Shown here: positions 1 through 6,187 of the stretch, piece after piece | Layout: every line of letters begins with the position of its first letter | Numbering within the stretch: position 1 is the stretch's first letter | Assembly: GCA_040905505.1 (NCBI GenBank) | Contig: JBBDRL010000004.1 | Span: 1-13,821 of the forward strand | Source of the DNA: WHSP01 sp040905505 | GTDB taxonomy: Bacteria; Gemmatimonadota; Gemmatimonadetes; Longimicrobiales; Longimicrobiaceae | DNA length: 13,821 bases | Reading direction: 5' to 3' | The notes under the pieces: generated by a model | Seen by the model: the letters and a program-made list of their open reading frames with translations, nothing else | Databases searched by the model: none | What the model was told of the DNA's origin: nothing | Made by a program: the position numbers and the translations under genes

Positions 1-401
1 CGAGCGAGCACGGCCAGTCGCGCCAGTTTCACGATCTCCTCCGGCGCGCGCCAGCTTCCGAAGGCCCGGAACTGATCGATGCCGAGCAGAAAAACCAGCT
101 CGGCATCCGGATCCTCCCGACGTAGGTCGCGCAGCGTGTCCACCGTGTACGAGGGGCCGCCGCGGCGGATCTCGCGGTCGTCGGCGGCGAAGCGAGGGTC
201 TCCTTCGACCGCGGCGCGCACCATTCTGAGCCGCTGATCGGGGGTCGCGGCGGCGGCGTCCGGCTTGTGCGGCGGGTCGCCGGCCGGGACGAAGAGGAGA
301 AGATCCAGGCCGAGCGCCTCGTACGCTTCCGCGGCGACGATCAGGTGACCGTGATGGGGCGGATCGAAGGTGCCGCCGAACACGCCGAGCCGCCGCTTCA
401 C
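1..401 (-). CDS. nadD: Nicotinate-nucleotide adenylyltransferase, 3' end cut off by window edge
   Basis: NadD transfers AMP from ATP to nicotinate mononucleotide, giving deamido-NAD in cytoplasmic NAD synthesis. About 133 codons are visible and the C-terminus lies beyond the left edge. The N-terminus has the nucleotidyltransferase fold signature GGTFDPPHHGHL (residues 9-20, containing the HxGH motif), then DPPHKP near 42-47 and SYTVDTLR near 84-91, all typical of NadD. A GTG start at 399-401 is chosen because the ATG at 407-409 meets a stop after three codons. The gene begins 7 nt after the bamD stop, so the two are probably co-transcribed. The family identity is secure; only the missing ISTxxR end cannot be checked. 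Confidence 0.93.
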   Translation of the reverse strand, partial: MKRRLGVFGGTFDPPHHGHLIVAAEAYEALGLDLLLFVPAGDPPHKPDAAAATPDQRLRMVRAAVEGDPRFAADDREIRRGGPSYTVDTLRDLRREDPDAELVFLLGIDQFRAFGSWRAPEEIVKLARLAVLA

Positions 402-408
402 GAGGCCA

Positions 409-1164
409 TCAGGCCCGCAGGGCCTGTGCCTCCGGACTCTGCGGATACTCCTGCAGCAGCCGCTGGCGAGCCTCCTCGGCGTCCTCGACGTAGCCGAGCC
501 GGTCGTACGTCTCGACGAGCTGGGCGAGCGCGGCCGGCGCGACGCTCGTGTTCGGGTACTGCTGCAACACCTGCTCGAAGTAGACGACCGCCGAATCCAG
601 CGCCCCACGCCTGAAGTAGAAGACGCCGCTCTGGTAGACCTTCTGAGCGAGCTTGTACTGGAGGTCCGCGACGTACGCGGCCGCCTGCTCCGCCTCGTCG
701 GTGCCGGGGTAATTCTCCGCGACCGACTGGCAGTTGATCAGCGCCGAGACGGTGTACTCCTGGTCCAGTGCCGGCAGCGGCGACAGCTCGTCATACGCCT
801 CGCAGATCTGGAACCGGGCCTCCAGCGCCCGCTCGTGCGATGGATAGTCGGCCGCCAGCCGCTGGAAGTGCGATGCGGCGGTCGCGTACTCGCCACGCTC
901 CATGTGCGCGTAGCCCAGCATCATCCGAGCGTCCGGGACGCGGGGATCGCCGAGGTGGCGCGTGACGAAGAACTCGAGGATGGTGATGGTCTCGGCCCAA
1001 TCTCCTTCCTCGAACACCGCCTCGCCCTGCGCGTAGAGGTCGTCCGGCTCCATCTCCGCAAAGTTCGGCCCTCGCGCGGAGCATCCGGCCAGGAGCAGCA
1101 TCAGCAGCATCAGCAGGCCGGCCCGGCAAAGTCTCAAACGATCGCTATGTACCTGTTTCATCAT
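409..1164 (-). CDS. bamD: Outer membrane assembly lipoprotein BamD
   Basis: BamD is the TPR lipoprotein of the BAM complex that inserts beta-barrel proteins into the outer membrane. The 251-residue product begins with a lipoprotein signal peptide: basic residues at 3-14, a Leu/Met-rich core at 17-25 and lipobox LLAGC with the lipidated Cys at 28. TPR-like helical repeats follow, for example YAQGEAVFEEGDWAETI near 44-60, YAHMERGEYATAASHFQ and FRRGALDSAVVYFEQVL. Length and layout match BamD/ComL/YfiO. Two adjacent ATG codons (1162-1164 and 1159-1161) could both serve as start; no strong Shine-Dalgarno is seen. It is followed after 7 nt by nadD. It is direct evidence that the organism has an outer membrane. 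A generic TPR lipoprotein is the only real alternative. Confidence 0.88.
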   Translation of the reverse strand: MMKQVHSDRLRLCRAGLLMLLMLLLAGCSARGPNFAEMEPDDLYAQGEAVFEEGDWAETITILEFFVTRHLGDPRVPDARMMLGYAHMERGEYATAASHFQRLAADYPSHERALEARFQICEAYDELSPLPALDQEYTVSALINCQSVAENYPGTDEAEQAAAYVADLQYKLAQKVYQSGVFYFRRGALDSAVVYFEQVLQQYPNTSVAPAALAQLVETYDRLGYVEDAEEARQRLLQEYPQSPEAQALRA

Positions 1165-1284
1165 CCCGTCTTACCCGCTCTCCGCAAGCTGGTTTCAAGC
1201 CGATTTGGTGGTCGCCCCCATCGCATTGCGCGATGGCAGAGCTACCATGGGTGGTCCGCGCAAGTTCCGGACAACGGCAGGGAA

Positions 1285-1416
1285 TACGGCAGGGAATAGG
1301 GAATAGGGAGTAGGGAATAGCCTGCACAAGCTCCCTTGGTCGCTATCCCGCCGAATGCCTGATCTGGGTGCCGTGGCAGGCTATTCCCTACTCCCTATTC
1401 CCTATTCCCTGCCGTA
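1285..1416. repeat. Perfect 41-bp inverted repeat built on a GGGAATA heptamer tract
   Basis: Arm 1 is 1285-1325 and arm 2 is 1376-1416, with a 50-bp spacer. I compared the arms base by base and they are exact reverse complements. The core is the heptamer GGGAATA repeated with one variant (GGGAGTA), and both arms share the same non-heptamer ends (TACGGCA and GCCTGC). Arm 2 overlaps the end of the upstream cupin gene, supplying its last codons and TAG stop. Between the cupin and bamD this would fold into a very long hairpin in a minus-strand transcript. It has no U-tract, so it is not a classical intrinsic terminator. Confidence 0.9.
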
Positions 1417-1761
1417 CCTGTCCTCCAACCTCACCACGTCGTCCAACTCCGGCGTGCTCACCTCGAGGATCACCGCGTCTTCCAGGGCTTCGATCCGGTG
1501 GACGTCGCCGGGGCGCACGGTGATGGCCTGGCCGGGGGTCATCTCGAAGTCCGCGCCGTTGAAGTGGTAGAGCAGGCGGCCGGACTGGAGGTACATCGTC
1601 TCCTGCTTCCGCTCGTGCTTCTGGAGGCTGAGGGCGTGGCCCTTGGTGACCTCCAGCACCTTGCCGGCGTAGCGCTCCTCGTGTGCGTACCAGATCTCGC
1701 GGCCCCACGGCTTGGGGACGATCTTCGGCTCCACGAGCGGGAGTGGCTGGGGGTCCGGCAT
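1402..1761 (-). CDS. Phosphomannose-isomerase-like cupin protein
   Basis: This is a single-domain cupin of 119 residues resembling the C-terminal isomerase domain of bifunctional mannose-1-phosphate guanylyltransferase/mannose-6-phosphate isomerases. The start KPWGREIWYA (residues 17-26) is typical. Cupin motif 1 spans GHALSLQKHERKQETMYLQSG (read as two parts, about 41-51 and 52-61); here the first metal ligand is Gln in QKH, as in isomerases of this class. Motif 2 is RPGDVHRIEA near 83-92. It probably acts on sugar phosphates for nucleotide-sugar supply, fitting the epimerase gene 245 bp upstream. The substrate is not provable from sequence. Its last residues YGRE and the TAG stop lie inside the inverted heptamer repeat at 1376-1416. 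Confidence 0.82.
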   Translation of the reverse strand: MPDPQPLPLVEPKIVPKPWGREIWYAHEERYAGKVLEVTKGHALSLQKHERKQETMYLQSGRLLYHFNGADFEMTPGQAITVRPGDVHRIEALEDAVILEVSTPELDDVVRLEDRYGRE

Positions 1762-1897
1762 CTTGTTGCGTCTGGCGATGGAAGCGGCTCGGCGCCTCGA
1801 GTCCCTTCGGAATCAACGATCCGGGGACGAGGAAGTGCACATCTGAGCCGGTCTGGATCAGCCGACCAATGTACCGCGAGGGGCGGGAAAACGACAC
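1762..1897 (-). other. Possible remnant reading frame upstream of the cupin gene
   Basis: A minus-strand frame opening with GTG at 1895-1897 has coding-like composition for about 45 codons (for example SRYIGRLIQTGSDVHFL and VPGSLIPKG) and then runs out of frame over the cupin gene, where it looks like shadow translation. I recognise no family. It may be the 5' piece of a decayed gene, or the cupin's leader region with chance openness. I would not annotate it as a working gene. Confidence 0.15.
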
Positions 1898-1952
1898 AGG
1901 GGGCCCATGTCACCCCGGCAAACCGGTATCATCCCGACAAACCCGTGTCACC

Positions 1953-2019
1953 CCGAGCGAAGCGAGGGATCCGCACCTTGCGAGCCGCCGCACAACTGCA
2001 GGTCCCTCACTTCGTTCGG
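1953..2019. repeat. Imperfect inverted repeat (CCGAGCGAAGCGAGGGA type) at the epimerase 3' end
   Basis: Arm 1 is 1953-1974 and arm 2 is 1998-2019; they pair at 18 of 22 positions. Arm 2 enters the epimerase gene, so the last codons of that gene (SSRTK and the stop) fall in the repeat. Similar phrases (CACCCCG, CATCCCG) occur at 1911-1950, suggesting further degraded copies. It could act as a 3' mRNA hairpin for the epimerase transcript; there is no T-tract that would make it a clear terminator. Confidence 0.6.
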
Positions 2020-2993
2020 GACGACGGGCGGGTTTGCAGGAACCACTCGATGAACTTCGGCAGCCCCTCTTCCACCGGTGTCGTCGGGTCGTAGCCGAGC
2101 AGCCGCCGCGCTTTCGAGATGTCGGCGTAGGTGCGCTCGACGTCTCCGGGCTGGACGGGTTGGCGGTCGATGACGGGCTCGACGCCCAGCCCGCGGGCGA
2201 TGAGCTGGATGAGGTCGGCGGTGGTGGTGGTGCGGCTCTCCCCGAGGTTGATGATCTCGAAGCGCGGCTCGTCGGAGGCGGTGAAGTCGATCGCGCCCTC
2301 GACGCCCTGGAGGATGTCGTCGATGTAGGTGTAGTCGCGCTTCATGCTGCCGTCGCCGAAGAGCGGGATCGGGCGGCCCTCGGCCATCAGCCGCGCGAAC
2401 TTGTGGATGGCGAGATCGGGCCGCTGGCGGGGTCCGTAGACGGTGAAGAAGCGCAGGCAGACGGTGGAGATGCCGTAGAGGTGATGATACGTGTGGCAGA
2501 TCAGCTCGCCCCCGCGCTTGGTCGCGGCGTAGGGGGAGATGGGATAGTCGACCGGGTCCGCTTCCGCGAACGGCACCTTTTCGTTGTTGCCGTACACGCT
2601 GGAGCTGGACCCGAAGACGAAGCGGCGGGTCCCCAGCGCGCGGGCGAGCTCGAGGACGGCGGTGGTGCCGTCGAGGTTGGTGCGGCTGTACTCGACCGGT
2701 TGCTCCAACGACGGCCGGACGCCCGCCCGCGCGGCAAGGTGGACGATGACCTCGCACGAGTCCACGCCGGCGGCCCGGACCCCCGCCAGCAGCGCCTCGG
2801 GATCGCGGATGTCGGCCTCCACGAGCGTGAACCGCGGATCCCCCGCCAGCGCCGCCAGGTTCTCCCGCTTGATCGCGGGGTCATAGAACGGATCGAAGTT
2901 GTCGACGGCGACGACGTCGTGGCCGCGGGCGATCAGGCGCTCGCAGAGATGACTGCCTATGAAGCCGGCGCCGCCGGTAACGAGGATGGGCAT
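2007..2993 (-). CDS. NAD-dependent nucleotide-sugar epimerase (UDP-glucuronate 4-epimerase type SDR)
   Basis: This extended short-chain dehydrogenase/reductase of 328 residues probably interconverts UDP-glucuronate and UDP-galacturonate for surface polysaccharide. The Rossmann motif TGGAGFIG is at residues 6-13, the acidic residue after beta-2 is in AVDNFDPFYD (29-38), the SSS catalytic region is at about 129-132, and the Tyr-Lys pair is Y155/K159 in SPYAATK. VYGNNEKVPFAEADPVDYP and RFFTVYGPRQRPDLAI are typical of the GAE/WbpP-like branch. Substrate could instead be another UDP-sugar. The start ATG (2991-2993) has no Shine-Dalgarno; the region upstream is a heptamer repeat. The last residues come from the intergenic repeat at 1998-2019. 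Confidence 0.88.
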   Translation of the reverse strand: MPILVTGGAGFIGSHLCERLIARGHDVVAVDNFDPFYDPAIKRENLAALAGDPRFTLVEADIRDPEALLAGVRAAGVDSCEVIVHLAARAGVRPSLEQPVEYSRTNLDGTTAVLELARALGTRRFVFGSSSSVYGNNEKVPFAEADPVDYPISPYAATKRGGELICHTYHHLYGISTVCLRFFTVYGPRQRPDLAIHKFARLMAEGRPIPLFGDGSMKRDYTYIDDILQGVEGAIDFTASDEPRFEIINLGESRTTTTADLIQLIARGLGVEPVIDRQPVQPGDVERTYADISKARRLLGYDPTTPVEEGLPKFIEWFLQTRPSSRTK

Positions 2994-3000
2994 GAACGAC

Positions 3001-3025
3001 AGGGGTCAGGGGTCAGGGGTCAGGG
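3001..3025. repeat. Heptamer tandem tract, AGGGGTC x3 plus 4 nt
   Basis: Three exact copies of AGGGGTC (3001-3007, 3008-3014, 3015-3021) and a partial fourth lie 8 bp upstream of the epimerase start, in the place where a ribosome binding site would be expected. On the minus strand it reads GACCCCT and contains TGA. Confidence 0.9.
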
Positions 3026-3050
3026 AAAGCCCGTCTGTCAACGATACGAC

Positions 3051-3140
3051 GTCATCCCCGCGCCAGCGGGGAACCAGTAGCATGGCGACCATGCATGGAT
3101 GGTCGAGACCGCACTGGATCCCCGCTGGCGCGGGGATGAC
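3051..3140. repeat. 90-bp hairpin repeat, copy 1
   Basis: A 28-bp left arm (3051-3078) and a 28-bp right arm (3113-3140) are reverse complements with a single mismatch. Each arm contains its own small stem, CCCCGC/GCGGGG. The 34-nt middle segment contains a further short inverted repeat (GACCAT/ATGGTC). It matches the copy at 3988-4077 at 77 of 90 positions by my manual alignment and has exactly the same length. It is not a CRISPR (see rejected items). It belongs to a dispersed palindromic element class like REP/BIME, though I cannot name the family. Confidence 0.85.
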
Positions 3141-3141
3141 C

Positions 3142-3190
3142 ATTTCTGCGCTACCTGCCGCTCCCGCCGTTCCTTCACTCTTCACTCTTC
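3142..3190. repeat. 49-bp linker plus TTCACTC heptamer tract, copy 1
   Basis: This segment matches 4136-4184 at 48 of 49 positions. It consists of a 27-nt non-repetitive linker followed by a CACTCTT-type heptamer tract that continues to about 3196. On the minus strand the tract reads GAAGAGT repeated and provides the C-terminal KSEE codons and the TGA stop (3175-3177) of the MNT gene. Confidence 0.9.
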
Positions 3191-3480
3191 ACTCTTCTAC
3201 CATACTCGATCTCCAGACCATCCTCTGCCATGCGCTCCACGGTGTCGCGCATCGCCGAGGCCTCGGAATCGCTGTAGATGTGGGGCTCGAGACCTCTCAG
3301 ATCGAAAGTCTCTCGTACGAGCCGGTATGCGTCCGGTCGTTGCTCTCCGGAGTAGACGACCAGCAGGTCTATGTCGCTGGCAGGCGTTTGGCGGCCCAGG
3401 GCATACGAACCGAAGAGCACGAGGCGGAGCAGCGGGAGCCTTTCATGAAGAACCGGTGCCTTCGCCCGTAGCTCCCGCAT
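3175..3480 (-). CDS. MNT-domain nucleotidyltransferase antitoxin (HEPN/MNT module 1)
   Basis: This is a small Pol-beta-superfamily nucleotidyltransferase of 101 residues, the MNT partner of a HEPN/MNT toxin-antitoxin system. Known MntA proteins neutralise HepT by adding AMP to it. The signature GSX10DXD is complete: G24-S25 in LFGSYALGR and D36-I-D38 in SDIDLLVVY. I chose ATG 3478-3480 because GGAG lies 6 nt upstream; a longer frame from 3543 would overlap the HEPN gene by 101 bp, in a stretch where the HEPN frame is clearly conserved. The overlap with HEPN is then 38 bp, implying translational coupling. The last residues (VKSEE) and stop derive from a heptamer repeat shared with the cysNC 3' end. 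Confidence 0.85.
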   Translation of the reverse strand: MRELRAKAPVLHERLPLLRLVLFGSYALGRQTPASDIDLLVVYSGEQRPDAYRLVRETFDLRGLEPHIYSDSEASAMRDTVERMAEDGLEIEYGRRVKSEE

Positions 3481-3889
3481 CACCGTCTCCGTCGTGTAGC
3501 GCGGTGAAAACACCCTCGCAGAACCGTATGACGTCTCTCGCATGGTTCACCAACCTTTCGGCTTCCGACTTCCGATACCGCTGTCGTGGCGAGCCGGACT
3601 GATGCGCGTCCGGGTACCGGGTCGGAATGTACGCCTTGTCCAGCTCGAATGCTTTATCGACGATATCACCCGGAACCTCGCCAGCGTTTTCGGGAAGGGC
3701 CTGCAGCAGATCGGCCGCTGAATGCCCCCACGCCTCCAGATTCAGCTTCTGAAAGACAGCTTTCACGGCCTTTTCCGCTGCCTGCTGCGCCGAAAAACAC
3801 GCCCATTCGTAGAAGCCCGTCTCCAGATCCTGCTGGGCGTGCGCGAGATCCCTCCTCGCCTGATCGATCCAATCGGCGCTGCGTTCCAT
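3443..3889 (-). CDS. HEPN-domain toxin (HEPN/MNT module 1)
   Basis: This 148-residue all-helical HEPN protein is the likely ribonuclease toxin partner of the downstream MNT protein. The opening DWIDQARRDLAHAQQDLETG and the helix FSAQQAAEKAVKAVFQKL (32-49) are classic for HEPN (PF05168-like). The motif LDKAYIPTRYPDAH contains R91-X4-H96, the catalytic arginine-histidine spacing of HEPN RNases. The domain ends near residue 131; the Gly/Asp-rich tail overlaps the MNT gene. There is only a weak ribosome binding site. Upstream lies the heptamer/hairpin spacer next to cysNC. Toxin activity is inferred from the family and pairing. Confidence 0.85.
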   Translation of the reverse strand: MERSADWIDQARRDLAHAQQDLETGFYEWACFSAQQAAEKAVKAVFQKLNLEAWGHSAADLLQALPENAGEVPGDIVDKAFELDKAYIPTRYPDAHQSGSPRQRYRKSEAERLVNHARDVIRFCEGVFTALHDGDGDAGATGEGTGSS

Positions 3890-3959
3890 TGAGTCGAGCT
3901 CTCGGGATGGAGGAAGCTTTCCGGTCAGGCGACAGTCGCTAGTCGACAGTCGGCAGGAA

Positions 3960-3979
3960 CGACAGTCGACAGTCGACAG
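3960..3979. repeat. Heptamer tandem tract, CGACAGT type
   Basis: Nearly three units of CGACAGT (3960-3979) sit upstream of the HEPN gene; degraded units occur from about 3927 to 3950. The sequence is the reverse complement of the CTGTCGA units at 12294-12314, so it is one family present in two places. Confidence 0.85.
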
Positions 3980-3987
3980 GACGGCCC

Positions 3988-4077
3988 GTCATCCCCGCGT
4001 CGGCGGGGATCCAGTAGGATGGTGACCAGGACAGGATCGTCGAGACCGTACTGGATCCCCGCTTGCGCGGGGAAGAC
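3988..4077. repeat. 90-bp hairpin repeat, copy 2
   Basis: This is the second copy of the element at 3051-3140, with the same length and 77/90 identity. The left arm starts GTCATCCCCGCG and the right arm ends GCGCGGGGAAGAC. It occupies the spacer between the HEPN gene of module 1 and the 3' end of cysNC, in the same order relative to the linker/heptamer block as copy 1. Confidence 0.85.
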
Positions 4078-4135
4078 GGGTAGATCCCCGCTTGCGCGGG
4101 GAGGACGGGTGAATCCCCGCTTGCGCGGGGAAGAC
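4057..4135. repeat. Three period-29 units, each with a CCCCGCTTGCGCGGGG stem
   Basis: The 16-bp palindromic core occurs at 4057-4072, 4086-4101 and 4115-4130, spaced exactly 29 bp. The first unit is the right arm of hairpin copy 2; the other two look like tandem amplification of that arm. Units abut with nothing unique between them. The arms would let alternative stems form with the single left arm at 3988-4015. Confidence 0.9.
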
Positions 4136-4184
4136 ATTTCTGCGCTTCCTGCCGCTCCCGCCGTTCCTTCACTCTTCACTCTTC
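4136..4184. repeat. 49-bp linker plus TTCACTC heptamer tract, copy 2
   Basis: It is identical to 3142-3190 except for one base. On the minus strand its GAAGAGT tract gives the last codons (KSEE) and the TGA stop of cysNC at 4169-4171, at exactly the same offset (33 nt) as the stop of the MNT gene in copy 1. Confidence 0.9.
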
Positions 4185-6130
4185 AAAACTCCCCGTCGTC
4201 GAAGCTCCGCCACCAACCCATCGACGATGCTTTCGAGGCCCACGACCCCCGTATCCACCCGTACCTCGGGGTTTTCAGGTGCCTCGTACGGGCTCGAGAT
4301 GCCGGTGAAGTCCCGGATCTCGCCGGCGATGGCCTTGGTGTAGAGTCCCTTCGGGTCGCGGGCGATGCAGGTCTCCAGGTCCGTGTCGACGTGGACCTCG
4401 AGGAAGCGGCCCTCGGGGAGGAGCGACCGTACCGCCTCGCGGTCGGCGCGGTAGGGGGAGACGAAGGTGCAGAGGACGATGTTGCCGTGCTCGAAGAACA
4501 GCCGGGCGACCTCGCCGACGCGGCGGATGTTCTCCTGACGGTCGGCGGCGCTGAAGCCGAGATCGGCGGACAGGCCATGACGGAGCTGGTCGCCGTCGAG
4601 CAGCATCGTCTGGACGCCGGCGTCGAAGAGCGCCCGCTCCAGTGCCCGCGCGATCGTCGTCTTGCCCGAGCCCGACAGGCCGGTGAACCAGACGACCGCC
4701 GCCTGGTGCGCGTTCCTGGCCTCGCGCTCGGCGCGCGGCACGTTCCACTCCTGCCAGACTACGTTGCGGTTCGGCGCGCCCTCGATCGCCGCCGCGTCCT
4801 CGGCGGCCTCCTCGAGCAGGTCCTCGGCGGTGCGCGACTCGCCGCGGATCATCCCGGCCGCCACGGTCACGTTGGTGTGTGGATCGATGAGGATGAACCC
4901 GCCGGTCTCGCGGTTGCGCTCGTAGGGGTCGAAGAAGATCGGCACCGAGGTGGTCAGCGTGACCCGGCCGATGTCGTTGAGCTCGAGCGTCGCGGCGTCC
5001 TCGCGGTGCAGCGTGTCGATGTCGATCCGGTAGACGAGCTCGCTGACGAAGGCCTGCGCCTCGCGGGTGGTGTGCCGCAGCACGTAGCGCGTGGAGCGGT
5101 CGAGCGGCTTCTCGTTCATCCAGCACAGGATCGCCTCGAGGCGCGTCCCCACCAGCGGCAGGTTGCGGCTGCGGACGATCATCTCGCCGCGGCTGATGTC
5201 CAGCTCGTCCTCGACCCGCAGGACGATCGATTCGCCGGCCGACGCCTCCCCGGTCGCGCCATCCATTCCCTCGACCGCCAGCACCCGCGTCCGCCCGCCG
5301 CTCGGCAGCGCCACGACCTCTTCACCCGGCTGGATCGTCCCGCTCGCCACCCGGCCCGCGTAACCCCGGTAATCCTGGTCCGGCCGGATCACGTACTGCA
5401 CCGGGAAGCGGAAATCGACCAGGTTGCGGCCCGACCCGACCGGCACGGTCTCGAGGTGGTGCAGCAGCGTCGCGCCGTCGTACCACGCCATCCGCTCGCT
5501 CTTGGTCGCGACGTTGTCGCCGCGCAACGCGCTGATGGGGATGAACTTCAGGTCCTTCACCCCCAGCTTCGCCGCGAACGCGGTGTACTCCTGGCGGATC
5601 TCCTCGAACGTCTCCTGCGCGTAGTCGACCAGATCCATCTTGTTGACGCAGACGACCAGGTGGGGGATGCCCAGCAGCGACGCGATGAATCCGTGTCGCT
5701 TACTCTGCGTCAGCACGCCCTTGCGCGCGTCCACAAGGACGATCGCGAGCTCTGCCGTCGACGCCCCCGTCACCATGTTGCGCGTGTACTGCAGGTGACC
5801 CGGCGTGTCGGCGATGATGAACTTCCGCTTCGGCGTCGCGAAGTAGCGGTACGCGACGTCGATGGTGATGTTCTGCTCCCGCTCCGCCCGCAGCCCGTCC
5901 GTCAGCAGCGCCAGGTTCACGTACCCCTCGCCCCGCTGTCGGCTCGCCCGCTCGATCGACTCGATCACATCCTCGAAGATGCTCTTCGTGTCGTACAGCA
6001 GACGCCCGATCAGCGTGGACTTTCCATCGTCGACCGACCCGGCCGTAGACAGCCGGAGGAGGTCCATGGTCGGGAAGAGGTCGTCGCGCGAGTCGACGGC
6101 AGGAGCCTGGGATGGTGCTGTTTCGGTCAT
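4169..6130 (-). CDS. cysNC: Sulfate adenylyltransferase GTPase subunit fused to APS kinase (CysN-CysC / NodQ type)
   Basis: This bifunctional cytoplasmic enzyme of 653 residues has an N-terminal GTPase half that drives APS formation with CysD and a C-terminal kinase half that phosphorylates APS to PAPS. GTPase motifs: GSVDDGKST (31-39), DTPGH (108-112), NKMD (163-166). The EF-Tu-like beta-barrel domains follow to about 460. The APS kinase P-loop GLSGSGKTT lies near 480, followed by LLDGDQLRHGLSADLGF and QENIRRVGEVARLF. ATG 6128-6130 is chosen over an in-frame ATG at 6181 because the extra 17 residues come from heptamer repeat sequence. The gene lies downstream of cysD but separated from it by an MNT/HEPN pair. 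Its C-terminal KSEE and stop belong to an intergenic repeat. Confidence 0.95.
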   Translation of the reverse strand: MTETAPSQAPAVDSRDDLFPTMDLLRLSTAGSVDDGKSTLIGRLLYDTKSIFEDVIESIERASRQRGEGYVNLALLTDGLRAEREQNITIDVAYRYFATPKRKFIIADTPGHLQYTRNMVTGASTAELAIVLVDARKGVLTQSKRHGFIASLLGIPHLVVCVNKMDLVDYAQETFEEIRQEYTAFAAKLGVKDLKFIPISALRGDNVATKSERMAWYDGATLLHHLETVPVGSGRNLVDFRFPVQYVIRPDQDYRGYAGRVASGTIQPGEEVVALPSGGRTRVLAVEGMDGATGEASAGESIVLRVEDELDISRGEMIVRSRNLPLVGTRLEAILCWMNEKPLDRSTRYVLRHTTREAQAFVSELVYRIDIDTLHREDAATLELNDIGRVTLTTSVPIFFDPYERNRETGGFILIDPHTNVTVAAGMIRGESRTAEDLLEEAAEDAAAIEGAPNRNVVWQEWNVPRAEREARNAHQAAVVWFTGLSGSGKTTIARALERALFDAGVQTMLLDGDQLRHGLSADLGFSAADRQENIRRVGEVARLFFEHGNIVLCTFVSPYRADREAVRSLLPEGRFLEVHVDTDLETCIARDPKGLYTKAIAGEIRDFTGISSPYEAPENPEVRVDTGVVGLESIVDGLVAELRRRGVLKSEE

Positions 6131-6160
6131 CAGATTGGGGCTGAATGTGCGTGCCGTTAA

Positions 6161-6184
6161 CTGGCTACTGGCAACCGGCAACCG
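6161..6184. repeat. Heptamer tandem tract, CTGGCTA/CTGGCAA/CCGGCAA
   Basis: Three period-7 units with single-base differences, plus CCG, fill most of the 57-bp spacer between the HEPN stop (6188) and the cysNC start (6130). This is another unrelated heptamer at a gene junction. Confidence 0.75.
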
Positions 6185-6187
6185 CAG

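Noticed and set aside
1218..1236. Short hairpin CCATCGC/GCGATGG upstream of bamD
   Set aside because: A 7-bp stem with a 5-nt loop and no T-tract is too little to call a terminator or operator in DNA this GC-rich.
3051..3140. Intrinsic terminator downstream of the MNT gene
   Set aside because: The stem is strong, but no T-rich run follows on the minus strand and the copy lies beyond a 27-nt linker; it may still affect RNA stability, so I list it as a repeat only.
3481..3543. Longer N-terminus for the module 1 MNT protein from ATG 3543
   Set aside because: It would overlap the HEPN gene by 101 bp across conserved HEPN helix codons, and a good GGAG sits before the ATG at 3480.
4057..4135. CRISPR array with I-E-like repeats (CCCCGCTTGCGCGGGG at 29-bp period)
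   Set aside because: The repeat period equals the unit itself, so there are no spacers between units, only three units, and no cas genes in the window. It is tandem amplification of a palindromic element.
3925..4179. Two minus-strand frames of 77-84 codons with PRKRGF/PAQAGI phrases
   Set aside because: They are translations of the hairpin and heptamer repeats in two frames, a familiar false-gene pattern.
4019..6160. Long plus-strand frame of 713 codons
   Set aside because: It is antisense to cysNC, whose minus-strand product has all family motifs; the plus frame is a high-GC shadow rich in Arg, Asp and Val.
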